DNA of 24,542 nucleotides from JASKKU01 sp964416905 (GCA_964416905.1 CAYQFL010000011.1:1-24542), one strand, 5' to 3'; positions 1 to 6,954 are shown, counted from the stretch's first letter. Made by a program: numbers and translations. Notes: generated by a model from the letters alone, not told the origin.

Positions 1-2
1 TC

Positions 3-55
3 GCCCAGACAGCAGTTTACAGAGTCCTCCCAGGGAGCTATCCTCTGTAAAGGGC
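3..55. other. strong two-level hairpin, possible structured RNA
   Basis: Bases 16-24 (TTTACAGAG) pair perfectly with 43-51 (CTCTGTAAA), giving a 9-bp stem. An inner 3-bp stem (27-29 with 35-37) caps it, and an outer 4-bp stem GCCC (3-6) with GGGC (52-55) encloses it, leaving a 9-nt one-sided bulge (7-15). The region is clearly richer in G+C than its surroundings, as expected of a structured RNA in an AT-rich genome. It may be the edge of a longer RNA gene outside the window, or a 3' UTR element of the minus-strand gene ending at 84. I do not recognise RNase P, SRP, 5S or a K-turn guide RNA in it, and the strand cannot be decided. Confidence 0.3.
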
Positions 56-83
56 AATGGAAATGTAAAAACTGAGTTGATTT

Positions 84-1487
84 TTAAATATTTTGGTTTA
101 AATTATCTACTAACAAACCATTGCTTTTCAGAAAGTTCTCTAAACTAGTAAAATTATCAGTGTTTTTAATTAACTTATCAAGAAAATTCAAATCATTCAA
201 AAACGAGAAATAGGGCTGAATTTTCTCCTTTTTGACAACAAACTCAAATTGATCTTCCTGGAATAAACTTTTGAATTTTGATAATGAGTTTTTATTGTGT
301 TCAAAAATCTCATTCAATTGACTTCTGTTAAACTTTATCTCAATATCTCTAAAAGGGTCTTTTATCTGGCTTATATTTTTGCCATTAAGATAAAACGAGT
401 TCAAAAATAAATCTCCTTTCATGACATAATCTTTGAATTGAGCTAGAGGTAAAGCGTACGCCATAAAAAAATCGCCAAAAGTTAACCTTTCATTAAGGTT
501 GTTAGTATAATCAACAATCAGGAGCTTAGCAGGATGTGAAGCTTTAGGAGGGATTAATCTCACTCCGAATGAATCCTCGCTTAAGGATTCTTCAAAGAAC
601 TGCTCTTTTAAAATTCTTGTGAGTAATTCCTTTTCAGATTTTCTAGTTATACTTAAACCAAACTTTATAATAGAACCAAAGCCGTACTGCCTATATAGAC
701 TTTTTACATAAGGCAAAACCAAAGCATAATTTTTAAGTATCTTATTGCTTGTTCTTCCTTTATCGACAAAGTCCAGCAATTGCGCTTTTTGACTCTTTAA
801 ATCTGGAGATTCAAAAGGATAATCTTTAAGAAAATCTGATAAGTGAATCAAAGACCAGACAAAGAATTCAGTTTTATTTACATGATATCCAGTCCCAATA
901 TCGTTACGAGATGATGAATAATTCTGATGAAACAGGTAATCATTTACTCCAGAAATAAGCTCAAAAAGAAGGTTGTCTGACTCTTTACAAACAAACAGTT
1001 TCTTGTCTATGTTGTTATATAAATAGTTAAATCCTGAAGAACTGCTAGCAATATTGTCTTTTGACAATACAGATTCAAGATATTTGGTTTCGGAATCATT
1101 TAGAGGATAAGCTCTGACAAAGTTCCAGATTATAGATGTTTCTAATGGATTATATCCCCTATACTCGATTAAACCCTCCACTTTTTCCTCTAATTCTTGA
1201 GAATTACTTAAGAAGTCATCCCCAAAATCACTAAGCAAAACACTTTCTCCATTAAACAGTTTATTCAAATAGCTGTTCTCTTTGAGATCTTGCTTAATAT
1301 CTTTTAAATCAGCCAAAAGCTTGGATTTGTGAGATTGTGCCTCAGAAAAATATACCTGGTAAGCAGAGGTTTTACCAAAGAATTCAGATAAGCTCTTTGA
1401 AACATCTATGCTTAGAGAGATAAAATATTCATCAAAAGCCACAGAATACATCTGGAAGAATGAAACAATCTCTTCATTAAGCGTCAT
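84..1487 (-). CDS. hypothetical protein, member of a locally duplicated ~450-aa family
   Basis: 467 residues, no signal peptide or membrane segment, mixed alpha/beta and rich in Phe, Leu, Asn, Ser and Lys. I recognise no named domain. It is clearly homologous to the product at 5459-6802: both share a central helical stretch (here F208-W211 'FFVW', then K252-NYA, then 'FGLSI' near 276-280), a strand 'LLIVDY' (322-327), 'KGDLFLNSF' (357-365), 'DPFR' (377-380) and 'IQPYF' (423-427). The start fits a TATA box (TTTATAAT on the minus strand, centred near 1514) about 27 nt upstream of the ATG, implying a leaderless mRNA. tRNA-Arg lies upstream on the same strand. Function unknown; the lack of export signals suggests a cytoplasmic protein. 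Confidence 0.8.
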   Translation of the reverse strand: MTLNEEIVSFFQMYSVAFDEYFISLSIDVSKSLSEFFGKTSAYQVYFSEAQSHKSKLLADLKDIKQDLKENSYLNKLFNGESVLLSDFGDDFLSNSQELEEKVEGLIEYRGYNPLETSIIWNFVRAYPLNDSETKYLESVLSKDNIASSSSGFNYLYNNIDKKLFVCKESDNLLFELISGVNDYLFHQNYSSSRNDIGTGYHVNKTEFFVWSLIHLSDFLKDYPFESPDLKSQKAQLLDFVDKGRTSNKILKNYALVLPYVKSLYRQYGFGSIIKFGLSITRKSEKELLTRILKEQFFEESLSEDSFGVRLIPPKASHPAKLLIVDYTNNLNERLTFGDFFMAYALPLAQFKDYVMKGDLFLNSFYLNGKNISQIKDPFRDIEIKFNRSQLNEIFEHNKNSLSKFKSLFQEDQFEFVVKKEKIQPYFSFLNDLNFLDKLIKNTDNFTSLENFLKSNGLLVDNLNQNI

Positions 1488-1509
1488 GCGAACTCAGATT
1501 ACTAACTCA

Positions 1510-1536
1510 ATTATAAATTTTTTCACTTTGAAGTGA
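1510..1536 (-). promoter_or_regulatory. TATA promoter with adjoining inverted repeat
   Basis: On the minus strand an archaeal box A (TTTATAAT, 1510-1517) lies 27 nt before the ATG at 1487. Just upstream, at the BRE position and beyond, is an inverted repeat with 6-bp arms TCACTT/AAGTGA separated by 2 nt (1523-1536). A repeat touching the BRE/TATA element could be an operator. It could also be a hairpin in the tail of the upstream tRNA transcript. Confidence 0.45.
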
Positions 1537-1548
1537 TAGAATTATTCA

Positions 1549-1561
1549 CAATAATAAAAAA
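1549..1561 (-). terminator. T-rich terminator after tRNA-Arg
   Basis: Read on the minus strand, a run of six T (1561-1556) followed by ATTATT starts directly after the CCA end of the tRNA. Archaeal RNA polymerase terminates at such T tracts without needing a hairpin. Confidence 0.4.
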
Positions 1562-1639
1562 TGGCGGACCCGGGGGGATTCGAACCCCCGACCCACAGGT
1601 TAGAAGCCTGTTGCCCTATCCTGACTAGGCCACGGGCCC
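1562..1639 (-). tRNA. tRNA-Arg (anticodon TCT)
   Basis: The minus strand folds as a complete cloverleaf. Acceptor GGGCCCG pairs with CGGGTCC (one G-U), the D arm starts GCCT, and the anticodon stem ACAGG/CCTGT carries loop CTTCTAA with anticodon TCT (reads AGA and, by wobble, AGG). There is a 5-nt variable loop, and the T arm GGGGG-TTCGAAT-CCCCC is perfect. Discriminator base is G73 and the CCA end is encoded (1562-1564). No intron. AGA is a very common arginine codon in the genes around it, so this should be a major decoder. The gene for its synthetase, argS, is also in the window at 14381. Confidence 0.97.
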
Positions 1640-1667
1640 ATGTTTTTGTGTTTTTTTGAGAAAGAAC

Positions 1668-1679
1668 ATTATTTAAAAA
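1668..1679 (-). promoter_or_regulatory. TATA promoter of tRNA-Arg
   Basis: On the minus strand a box A of the form GTTTTTAAATAA is centred near 1673. This is about 34 nt before the mature 5' end of the tRNA (1639), so transcription would start a few bases upstream of the tRNA and leave a short 5' leader for RNase P. Confidence 0.5.
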
Positions 1680-1724
1680 CATTTCGAAAATCGTATATAA
1701 AACATGAAGAAAACAACTCCGTAA

Positions 1725-2138
1725 TCAAATAAGAATCAAAAAGGCAAGAAAAACAAACAATAGCAGATAATCAAAAAAGGACCCTGTTCTTATTGGCCCT
1801 TTTATTCTAAATCTCAAGGGATAAAACAGTTTAACTCCAGACACATTAAAGCAATCTAAGAAGAGATGGCTTAAACTTCCGATTAGAAATATCTTAAAGT
1901 AAACAGCTCCAGCAAAAATGAAAATCAAGTATGCTACTGGTAAGATTAGAATTAATGAATGAAAAATTGTTCTATGCTTAACCGGCAACTTAAACATTTT
2001 TCCTAATAAAGAATTTTTATTATCAATATCAGGAAATAAAGCTGAAAAAAACAATAATAAGGCTTGCACAACGTTAAATTCAACAAAAAAGAACTTTGCT
2101 ATCAAGAACGCAAAAACTATATGTGTAAGCCATATCAT
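1725..2138 (-). CDS. YdjM/DUF457-type membrane-bound putative metal-dependent hydrolase
   Basis: 137 residues with about four hydrophobic segments. It shows the motif set of the YdjM (LexA-binding inner-membrane putative hydrolase) family: H6 in the first membrane segment, FPDID (35-39), KHRTIFHS (54-61) and SHLFLD (90-95), all potential metal ligands near the membrane. Known members are integral membrane proteins of poorly defined function, sometimes damage-inducible in bacteria. The start is supported by a GAGGG ribosome binding site 6 nt before the ATG and a TATA-like TTTTAAAA near 2171-2180. It is divergent from the ECF-like gene. The family assignment is good; substrate is unknown. Confidence 0.8.
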   Translation of the reverse strand: MIWLTHIVFAFLIAKFFFVEFNVVQALLLFFSALFPDIDNKNSLLGKMFKLPVKHRTIFHSLILILPVAYLIFIFAGAVYFKIFLIGSLSHLFLDCFNVSGVKLFYPLRFRIKGPIRTGSFFDYLLLFVFLAFLILI

Positions 2139-2215
2139 TCTAAACCCTCTTTTTTGTATTCAATGAACAGGTTTTTAAAAGTTTAGCTATTAAGTACATT
2201 CACACTTACAAAAAG

Positions 2216-2223
2216 TATTTAAA
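2216..2223 (+). promoter_or_regulatory. TATA box for the ECF S-like/DUF1893 operon
   Basis: TATTTAAA is centred 25 nt before the ATG at 2244 and no purine-rich ribosome binding site lies between them. Transcription should therefore begin at or within a few bases of the start codon (leaderless). Confidence 0.55.
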
Positions 2224-2243
2224 GAACCTCATTGAATTTCTAA

Positions 2244-2747
2244 ATGAAAATGGAGACCGAAAATAATATAATCTTCTCGTTCGGAACAAAATTCAATTAT
2301 AAAAACGCATCCTTGTTCGTAACTTTGCTAATACTACCGAATCTTTTAGGAATGATTAACTTGCCCACAAGCTTCGGCTTCAAGATACATTTCTTCCAGC
2401 TAGCTGTTTTCATAGCAGCAATTCTTTACGGTCCTGTTGCTGGATTATTATCAGGAGCTATTGGTTCAATGTATTCTGCAATAGTTATGCATAACCCTTA
2501 CATTATTGTATTCAACATGCTGTTAGGCTTTTTGTTTGGATTATTTGTGAGGAAAAAACTCAATGTATTCTTTGCTGTATGGTTGGCATTCTTAATTGAA
2601 ATGCCTTTCTTAGTTTTAATCGACCATTATTTAGTAAACCTACCATTAAAAATCATACAGTTCTTGCTGATAAGCTTATTTATCTCAGATACTGTTTGGG
2701 CAGTTGTTGCAAAGTATACAGCTAAAGCTATTGAGAAAGTAATGTAA
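2244..2747 (+). CDS. ECF transporter S-component-like membrane protein
   Basis: 167 residues with five or six hydrophobic helices. The stretch around residues 60-100 (AAILYGPVAGLLSGAIGS, then an aromatic/Asn segment and GFLFGL) is typical of substrate-binding S-components of energy-coupling factor vitamin transporters, which sit in the membrane and bind small nutrients. No EcfA ATPase or EcfT gene is in the window, so it would rely on a shared energising module encoded elsewhere or act alone. It is first in an operon with a DUF1893 gene, starting 7 nt after its stop. Substrate cannot be told from sequence. A general small membrane protein remains possible. Confidence 0.55.
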   Translation: MKMETENNIIFSFGTKFNYKNASLFVTLLILPNLLGMINLPTSFGFKIHFFQLAVFIAAILYGPVAGLLSGAIGSMYSAIVMHNPYIIVFNMLLGFLFGLFVRKKLNVFFAVWLAFLIEMPFLVLIDHYLVNLPLKIIQFLLISLFISDTVWAVVAKYTAKAIEKVM

Positions 2748-2754
2748 AGAAAAA

Positions 2755-3141
2755 ATGAATCATTCTATTATTCTTTTTTATAATAACAAAGCAATTTACA
2801 CATCAGACGGCACTAGAATAAAGCCCTTATTCGATTTAGTTAAACAATTCAAGGACTCAGAATACAAGAATTGTACTTTATATGACAAAGTTGTCGGACT
2901 AGCAGCTGCTAGGTTAATAGTTTATTCTGGCATCATATCTAAGGTTAACGCTCGCCTTCTGTCAAAGAAAGCTAAAGATTTTCTTGAACAGAATGACATA
3001 CCTGTAGAATACGACATTCTTACGGAAAGAATTCTAAACCAGGACAAAACTGATTCTTGTCCCATGGAAAAAGCGGCAGAAAATAGAAGGAATGAAGAAT
3101 TTTATCAATATTTAGAAGAACTTTTTAACAGAAAAGCTTAA
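2755..3141 (+). CDS. DUF1893 (TM1506-type, deaminase-fold) protein
   Basis: 128 residues, soluble. The core around 42-105 (YDKVVGLAAARL, then a helix and CPMEK at 102-106) matches DUF1893, whose founding structure is Thermotoga TM1506 and which belongs to the cytidine-deaminase-like superfamily. In catalytic deaminases the first helix carries H/C-x-E; here that position reads AAA, while a C-P-M-E remnant survives at the second zinc motif, so deaminase activity is doubtful. It lies 7 nt downstream of the ECF S-like gene and is surely co-transcribed. Its stop overlaps the stop of rpa on the other strand. Role unknown; ligand binding or sensing is one possibility. Confidence 0.75.
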   Translation: MNHSIILFYNNKAIYTSDGTRIKPLFDLVKQFKDSEYKNCTLYDKVVGLAAARLIVYSGIISKVNARLLSKKAKDFLEQNDIPVEYDILTERILNQDKTDSCPMEKAAENRRNEEFYQYLEELFNRKA

Positions 3142-4133
3142 ACTTCTTCATCATCAGGATTTGGTTCTGGATTAACAAGGTTGACTACAAATTCTAACCT
3201 GTCAAACATCTCATTCTTGTTTGTCCTTCCAATAACCTTTATGATTTTGCCCAAAAGTTCATTCTTTACTTCTGAAAACTTTTCAGGCTCATCTTTGAGC
3301 GTAATTAATTCTTCATCACTAAGATTAAGCAGTCTCTTAATCTGGTTGTTAAAGAAAACCGCTCGAATAGTATCCGAGCTATCATCCAAAATTAGATTAA
3401 GAACAGCTCTATACGTTGGCTCTACTTCGCCGTGCTCGTCGCAAACAAACTTGCCATCAACATTTTTCAGTCTTTTATTACATGTTGGACACACTTCAAA
3501 GAAATGTATATCAAAAACACTAACAATTGTAGCAAGTAATTCTACATTAGAATCATCTTCGCTTAAGTCTTTGATATCCTTTCTTACAGCTTTCTCATAA
3601 TTGTTATTCACTTCAACATCTACGCTAACACCTTCAGGATTTATTGTAAGATTGCTGTTTGAGTTCAGCTGTAATTCGATGTTGCCTGAAAGCTTATTCT
3701 TTCTAGCATATGCGTTCTTTACTTCCAATACATCGCCCTCAGAAATCTTATCAAAATCCTCAATATGATCATTCCAGAAGACTACTCTTACAGTTCCAGT
3801 TTGGTCTGCTAGAATAAGAGAACCTACTTTACCCTGAGAGCCATCTCTTCTATCAAAAGTTTTGACTTCAAATTTTCTAACAACTTTACCAACAACACAA
3901 ACGTTTCTTAGACCTTCAACAATATTTTTAATCTCAAGCTGAGTCGCTTCCGCAACTTTTTCAATTATTTGTACACCTAGTTCATTTGCAACAATATGAG
4001 CTGCCCCTTCTTTGCTCACCAAACCAGAAAGCTTATCGATTTTTTCTTTTACTTTAGACTCAATTTCTTCTCTAGATAAACCAGACTTTTCTACAATTGT
4101 TGAGATTATCTCGTCATAAGATATGTTAAACAT
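3138..4133 (-). CDS. rpa: replication protein A (single-stranded DNA-binding protein, RPA1-like)
   Basis: 331 residues. Residues 1-60 form the helical N-terminal segment typical of archaeal RPA ('EIESKVKEKI'). A first OB fold follows at about 70-160 (VGKVVRKFEVKTF, VRVVFWND). A second OB fold at about 195-320 contains an inserted zinc finger C215-x2-C218-x12-C231-x2-H234, as in euryarchaeal RPA41-type proteins. The tail is acidic (PNPDDEEV), as is common in SSBs that recruit partners. It coats single-stranded DNA in replication and repair. The gene follows rpl11 after 65 nt and has its own TATA-like element (TATTTTATAC on the minus strand near 4150-4160), so it need not depend on the secE promoter. 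Confidence 0.9.
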   Translation of the reverse strand: MFNISYDEIISTIVEKSGLSREEIESKVKEKIDKLSGLVSKEGAAHIVANELGVQIIEKVAEATQLEIKNIVEGLRNVCVVGKVVRKFEVKTFDRRDGSQGKVGSLILADQTGTVRVVFWNDHIEDFDKISEGDVLEVKNAYARKNKLSGNIELQLNSNSNLTINPEGVSVDVEVNNNYEKAVRKDIKDLSEDDSNVELLATIVSVFDIHFFEVCPTCNKRLKNVDGKFVCDEHGEVEPTYRAVLNLILDDSSDTIRAVFFNNQIKRLLNLSDEELITLKDEPEKFSEVKNELLGKIIKVIGRTNKNEMFDRLEFVVNLVNPEPNPDDEEV

Positions 4134-4198
4134 TTTTTGCCAACTCGTATAAAATAATCATAAAACAAACAAAATTTGTAAAAATAAAAATAACAAAA

Positions 4199-4678
4199 TT
4201 ACTGCTTAAGCTTATCGTCCCACTTGCCAGCTCTTACTTCCTCAATGATTTCTGTTGCCCTCTTACCTTCAACAAAGATGCCCATAGAAACGCAAGTTCC
4301 CAGAACTTGCATAACTGAACCTTTTAAATCTTTTGACTCCAAGTCATCCATCTTCATCCTTGTAACTTTGATAATCTGGTCAAAAGTCATATCTGCAGCC
4401 TTTTCCTTAGGATTTGATGCACCTTTAGCAATATTAGCCTCCTTCTTAAGCAATGCTGAAGTAGGAGGAGTACCTATTGTAATTGTGAACTCCTTTGTTT
4501 CGGTATCAACTTCTACAGTAACAGGAACCTGCATACCTTTATAATCAGCAGTTTTCTTATTAATTTCAGCAACTACTTGACCGATATTAACTCCCAATGG
4601 ACCTAACGCAGGACCCAAAGGTGGCGCTGCTGTAGCTTTACCGCCTTCAATCAAAACATCTACTTTTTCTTTTGCCAT
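4199..4678 (-). CDS. rpl11: large ribosomal subunit protein uL11
   Basis: 159 residues, the usual archaeal length. The N-terminal domain has the Gly/Pro-rich signature (GGKATAAPPLGPALGP, 12-27) that contacts elongation factors at the GTPase centre. The C-terminal RNA-binding domain shows PPTSALLKKE (71-80) and GTCVSMGIFVEGK (127-139). A ribosome binding site (AGGGGG) falls on and just after the stop codon of the upstream Spt5 gene, 12 nt away, so the two are translationally linked. In most archaea uL11 is followed by uL1, uL10 and P1; here the next gene is rpa. Confidence 0.97.
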   Translation of the reverse strand: MAKEKVDVLIEGGKATAAPPLGPALGPLGVNIGQVVAEINKKTADYKGMQVPVTVEVDTETKEFTITIGTPPTSALLKKEANIAKGASNPKEKAADMTFDQIIKVTRMKMDDLESKDLKGSVMQVLGTCVSMGIFVEGKRATEIIEEVRAGKWDDKLKQ

Positions 4679-4690
4679 CTTTAAACCCCC

Positions 4691-5170
4691 TTATTCCCTT
4701 CTAACAACTTTTACATTATCTACTTTTAAAGTGATTGGAATAGGAACTGCTGCGTTAATTAACTCAACGACAACATCTTCCTTATTAAGATCAGTCCTGA
4801 TAACCTTTGCTTGCTCTCTCTGGAAAGGACCAGAAATAATTTCCACAATGTCTCCAATTTTAATGTTAACTTCCTGCTTTTTCTCAATCTGGACCATGTG
4901 CTCAATTTCATCAAAGGCAATAGGACTAGGAATAATTCCTTTTGCATACGGAACTCCTCTTAGAGCTTCTTCTGCAGCTTGTAAAGAACCGGCCTCAATA
5001 AAGATATAACCTTTCATCCCATTTGGATGAACTAACGAATAAACATCATAGCCTTTCTTTTTGACAATCTCTGTAACAAACTCTATAACTTGTTCCTCTC
5101 TCCCTGCTGTAACCCTCACAGAAAAGATGTATGGGCCTTGTTCTTTTGTTTCATTTGACTGTTCGTCCAT
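4691..5170 (-). CDS. spt5: transcription elongation factor Spt5 (archaeal NusG)
   Basis: 159 residues from the chosen ATG. An acidic, polar leader is followed by the NGN domain (about 12-95: YIFSVRVTAGREEQ, GMKGYIFIEA, VPYAKGI) and a KOW domain (about 105-155: GDIVEIISGPFQREQAKV). It clamps RNA polymerase with Spt4 and couples transcription to ribosomes. An upstream in-frame GTG at 5177-5179 would add three residues, but a good AAGGTG ribosome binding site 6 nt before the ATG at 5170 overlaps that GTG, so I prefer the ATG. It sits 16 nt after secE, the classic archaeal order. Confidence 0.95.
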   Translation of the reverse strand: MDEQSNETKEQGPYIFSVRVTAGREEQVIEFVTEIVKKKGYDVYSLVHPNGMKGYIFIEAGSLQAAEEALRGVPYAKGIIPSPIAFDEIEHMVQIEKKQEVNIKIGDIVEIISGPFQREQAKVIRTDLNKEDVVVELINAAVPIPITLKVDNVKVVRRE

Positions 5171-5186
5171 AAATAACACCTTCTAA

Positions 5187-5363
5187 TTAAAATAGATAAT
5201 AGTAGATTAAATAAATTATGAAACCTATAGCGCCCATTATCAGGATTCCTAGCCCTGAAATTAATGAAACCCTGTAAAACTCGTCCTTTGTGGGCCTTTT
5301 GGTTAGTCTTAAAGTGATTTTACATTGATTTAAAAAAGACTTAAATCTAGATATAAACTTCAT
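5187..5363 (-). CDS. secE: protein translocase subunit SecE (Sec61 gamma)
   Basis: 58 residues, easily missed because it is short. An amphipathic basic N-terminus (MKFISRFKSF) and the hallmark hinge R/K-P-T-K-D-E-F (22-29, KRPTKDEF) precede a single membrane helix (about 32-57). This is the exact layout of archaeal and eukaryotic SecE/Sec61 gamma, which braces SecY in the membrane. Its position directly upstream of spt5 and rpl11 is the conserved arrangement in archaea and confirms the call. Confidence 0.95.
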   Translation of the reverse strand: MKFISRFKSFLNQCKITLRLTKRPTKDEFYRVSLISGLGILIMGAIGFIIYLIYYYLF

Positions 5364-5387
5364 ATTGCTTACGGGTGATTTAAATCC

Positions 5388-5395
5388 TTTATAAA
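5388..5395 (-). promoter_or_regulatory. TATA box of the secE-spt5-rpl11 operon
   Basis: TTTATAAA (self-complementary) is centred 28 nt upstream of the secE ATG at 5363. This places the transcription start at or within a few bases of the start codon. The internal genes spt5 and rpl11, unlike secE, have ribosome binding sites. Confidence 0.6.
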
Positions 5396-5458
5396 TATTT
5401 TTCTTTGTTTTTTAAACAAAACAACTTGAGTATTTATAAAAAATTGATTAAAGAAAAT

Positions 5459-6802
5459 TCAGTATTTTAACTGCCCACGTACAGCAAATGCTTGCATTAA
5501 CCCATTAGGATCTTGATAGAGATTAGATATAATTTTCAAATCTTTCAACAAGGAGAAATAGGGTTGTATCTCTTCATATTCTATAGACTCAAAAGTAACA
5601 TTATTAGCCTCTAGGAACTGCCCAAAACGACTGAAGTTTTTACGGTTAAATTCTAGAATCTCACCTATTTCCCTTGAAGAATAAACGATTTTACCATTTT
5701 GAAACGGATCATTGAATCTAAGCGGTTTGCCTTTCCATAAAAAGAAATTGATAAAAAGGTCTCCTTTTTTCAGATACTCGTCAAATTTTGAAACTGGCAG
5801 AACATAGGCAATGTAAAAATCATCAATCAACATCTTCTCTTTACATCTATTTGAATAATCTACCACTAAATATCTAATCTCAGAGTTAATATAATTAATA
5901 ATTGCCCTTGCACCAAGCTTATGGCTTTTGATTCGTTTAAGTTTAGAATCATTCTGAATAATTGCCTCTAGCAAGCTATTTGCTTTTTCAGCATACAATT
6001 CAAAGCCAAACCTCATAACAGAAAGATTACCATATTTTTCATATAATCCCAAATTATGCAATAGGGATGTCTTATAATTGCGCAGCATCAAGTTACTCTC
6101 ATCATTTTCTTCCAAAAAGTTCTCAAGCATTCTCTTTTGATCTTTAAGAACAGTTGACTTAAGTTCACTAGAACGAAAGTATTTATTTGACATAACGAGG
6201 AGCCAGGAAAAAAAATCGTCTTTATCTGTTTCTAAAAAGGTCCGGCTTTCGAGCTTTAATGATGATGAATCAGGAGAAAACAATGGATAATAAAACAAGA
6301 CATGCTCTGAAAAACCTTTAATGAAATCAAAGAGCAAAGTTTCCGGATTTATGTGCAAAAAGAGAATTCTGTTTATTGCGGAATATAAATATTTTAAGTC
6401 TGAAAGCGAATAAGAAAGACCACTTTCTAAAAAATCCTGTAAGAAATGCTTTGCATCATTGTAATTGTCATTAAAAGATACGAATAAATCAATTAGCAAA
6501 TTCCCTAGGTGGCCATAGGCTTTCAAAGCATCAATGTCTTCCATAAACTCTGACTTTAGAGGGTCTATCTGAGAACTTGGAGTAAAATCCTCTAAGAATT
6601 TTCCAATGACTGTTAAATCGTCTATTAATTCAGAGGCATTTGATTTCAATTCTGAAAGCTCGGATAAATAATCTTGACACGATTTTAAAAATTCAGTTTT
6701 AGCTTTAAAAGGAAATGTTATTAAGGGAGGCAAGCCAAAATCTAGCGGAATGTTAATCCTTTTTCCGATAAACTCTAAATCATTCACAATATCTTTCAGC
6801 AT
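5459..6802 (-). CDS. hypothetical protein, second copy of the ~450-aa family
   Basis: 447 residues, soluble, no recognised domain. It aligns along most of its length with the product at 84-1487: 'DFFSW' (196-200), 'LRNYKTSL' (240-247), 'RFGFEL' (264-269), 'YLVVDYSNR' (311-319), 'KGDLFINFF' (346-354), 'DPFQ' (365-368) and 'EEIQPYFS' (410-417). The N-terminal ~100 residues are more divergent and helical. Identity is modest, so the duplication is old or the copies arrived separately. The first codon lies about 27 nt after a TATA box (6826-6833), consistent with a leaderless mRNA. The stop is followed on the minus strand by a T-rich stretch. Function unknown. Confidence 0.8.
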   Translation of the reverse strand: MLKDIVNDLEFIGKRINIPLDFGLPPLITFPFKAKTEFLKSCQDYLSELSELKSNASELIDDLTVIGKFLEDFTPSSQIDPLKSEFMEDIDALKAYGHLGNLLIDLFVSFNDNYNDAKHFLQDFLESGLSYSLSDLKYLYSAINRILFLHINPETLLFDFIKGFSEHVLFYYPLFSPDSSSLKLESRTFLETDKDDFFSWLLVMSNKYFRSSELKSTVLKDQKRMLENFLEENDESNLMLRNYKTSLLHNLGLYEKYGNLSVMRFGFELYAEKANSLLEAIIQNDSKLKRIKSHKLGARAIINYINSEIRYLVVDYSNRCKEKMLIDDFYIAYVLPVSKFDEYLKKGDLFINFFLWKGKPLRFNDPFQNGKIVYSSREIGEILEFNRKNFSRFGQFLEANNVTFESIEYEEIQPYFSLLKDLKIISNLYQDPNGLMQAFAVRGQLKY

Positions 6803-6825
6803 CTAAAATAGTATTGTTTTATAGA

Positions 6826-6833
6826 TTTATAAA
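6826..6833 (-). promoter_or_regulatory. TATA box of the second ~450-aa family gene
   Basis: TTTATAAA is centred about 27 nt before the ATG at 6802. No ribosome binding site is visible, so initiation is probably leaderless, as for its paralogue. Confidence 0.55.
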
Positions 6834-6841
6834 ATTTCACC

Positions 6842-6873
6842 TTTAGAAAGTAGTATATTTAGAAAGTAGTATA
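6842..6873. repeat. perfect 16-bp tandem duplication
   Basis: The unit TTTAGAAAGTAGTATA occurs twice head to tail (6842-6857 and 6858-6873) with no mismatch. A weaker echo, AAGTAGTAAACTTTATA, follows near 6934-6951, just before the assembly gap. It lies 9 bp upstream of the TATA box of the minus-strand gene ending at 5459 and upstream of the plus-strand promoter at 6945. Confidence 0.7.
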
Positions 6874-6944
6874 AAGAGTTAGAAGAATTGTTCTCAAATA
6901 ATGAAAGATAAAAAAGTCTTTAATTGACACTAAGAAGTAGTAAA

Positions 6945-6954
6945 CTTTATAAAA
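6945..6954 (+). promoter_or_regulatory. TATA-like element running into the assembly gap
   Basis: CTTTATAAAA ends at the first N. It is positioned to drive the plus-strand acetyltransferase gene whose 3' part emerges after the gap. The true gap length is unknown, so the link is inference. Confidence 0.35.

Noticed and set aside
3..55. H/ACA or C/D guide RNA with K-turn
   Set aside because: The asymmetric internal loop lacks the tandem G-A pairs of a K-turn on either strand, and no ACA or C/D boxes are in place.
3181..3600. Plus-strand open frame of 139 codons opposite rpa
   Set aside because: It is antisense to the zinc-binding OB fold of RPA, with Ser/Thr/Leu-rich low-complexity sequence and no start signals.
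4759..4947. Short second minus-strand frame inside spt5
   Set aside because: It is a frame-shifted reading of the KOW region with no independent start signals.
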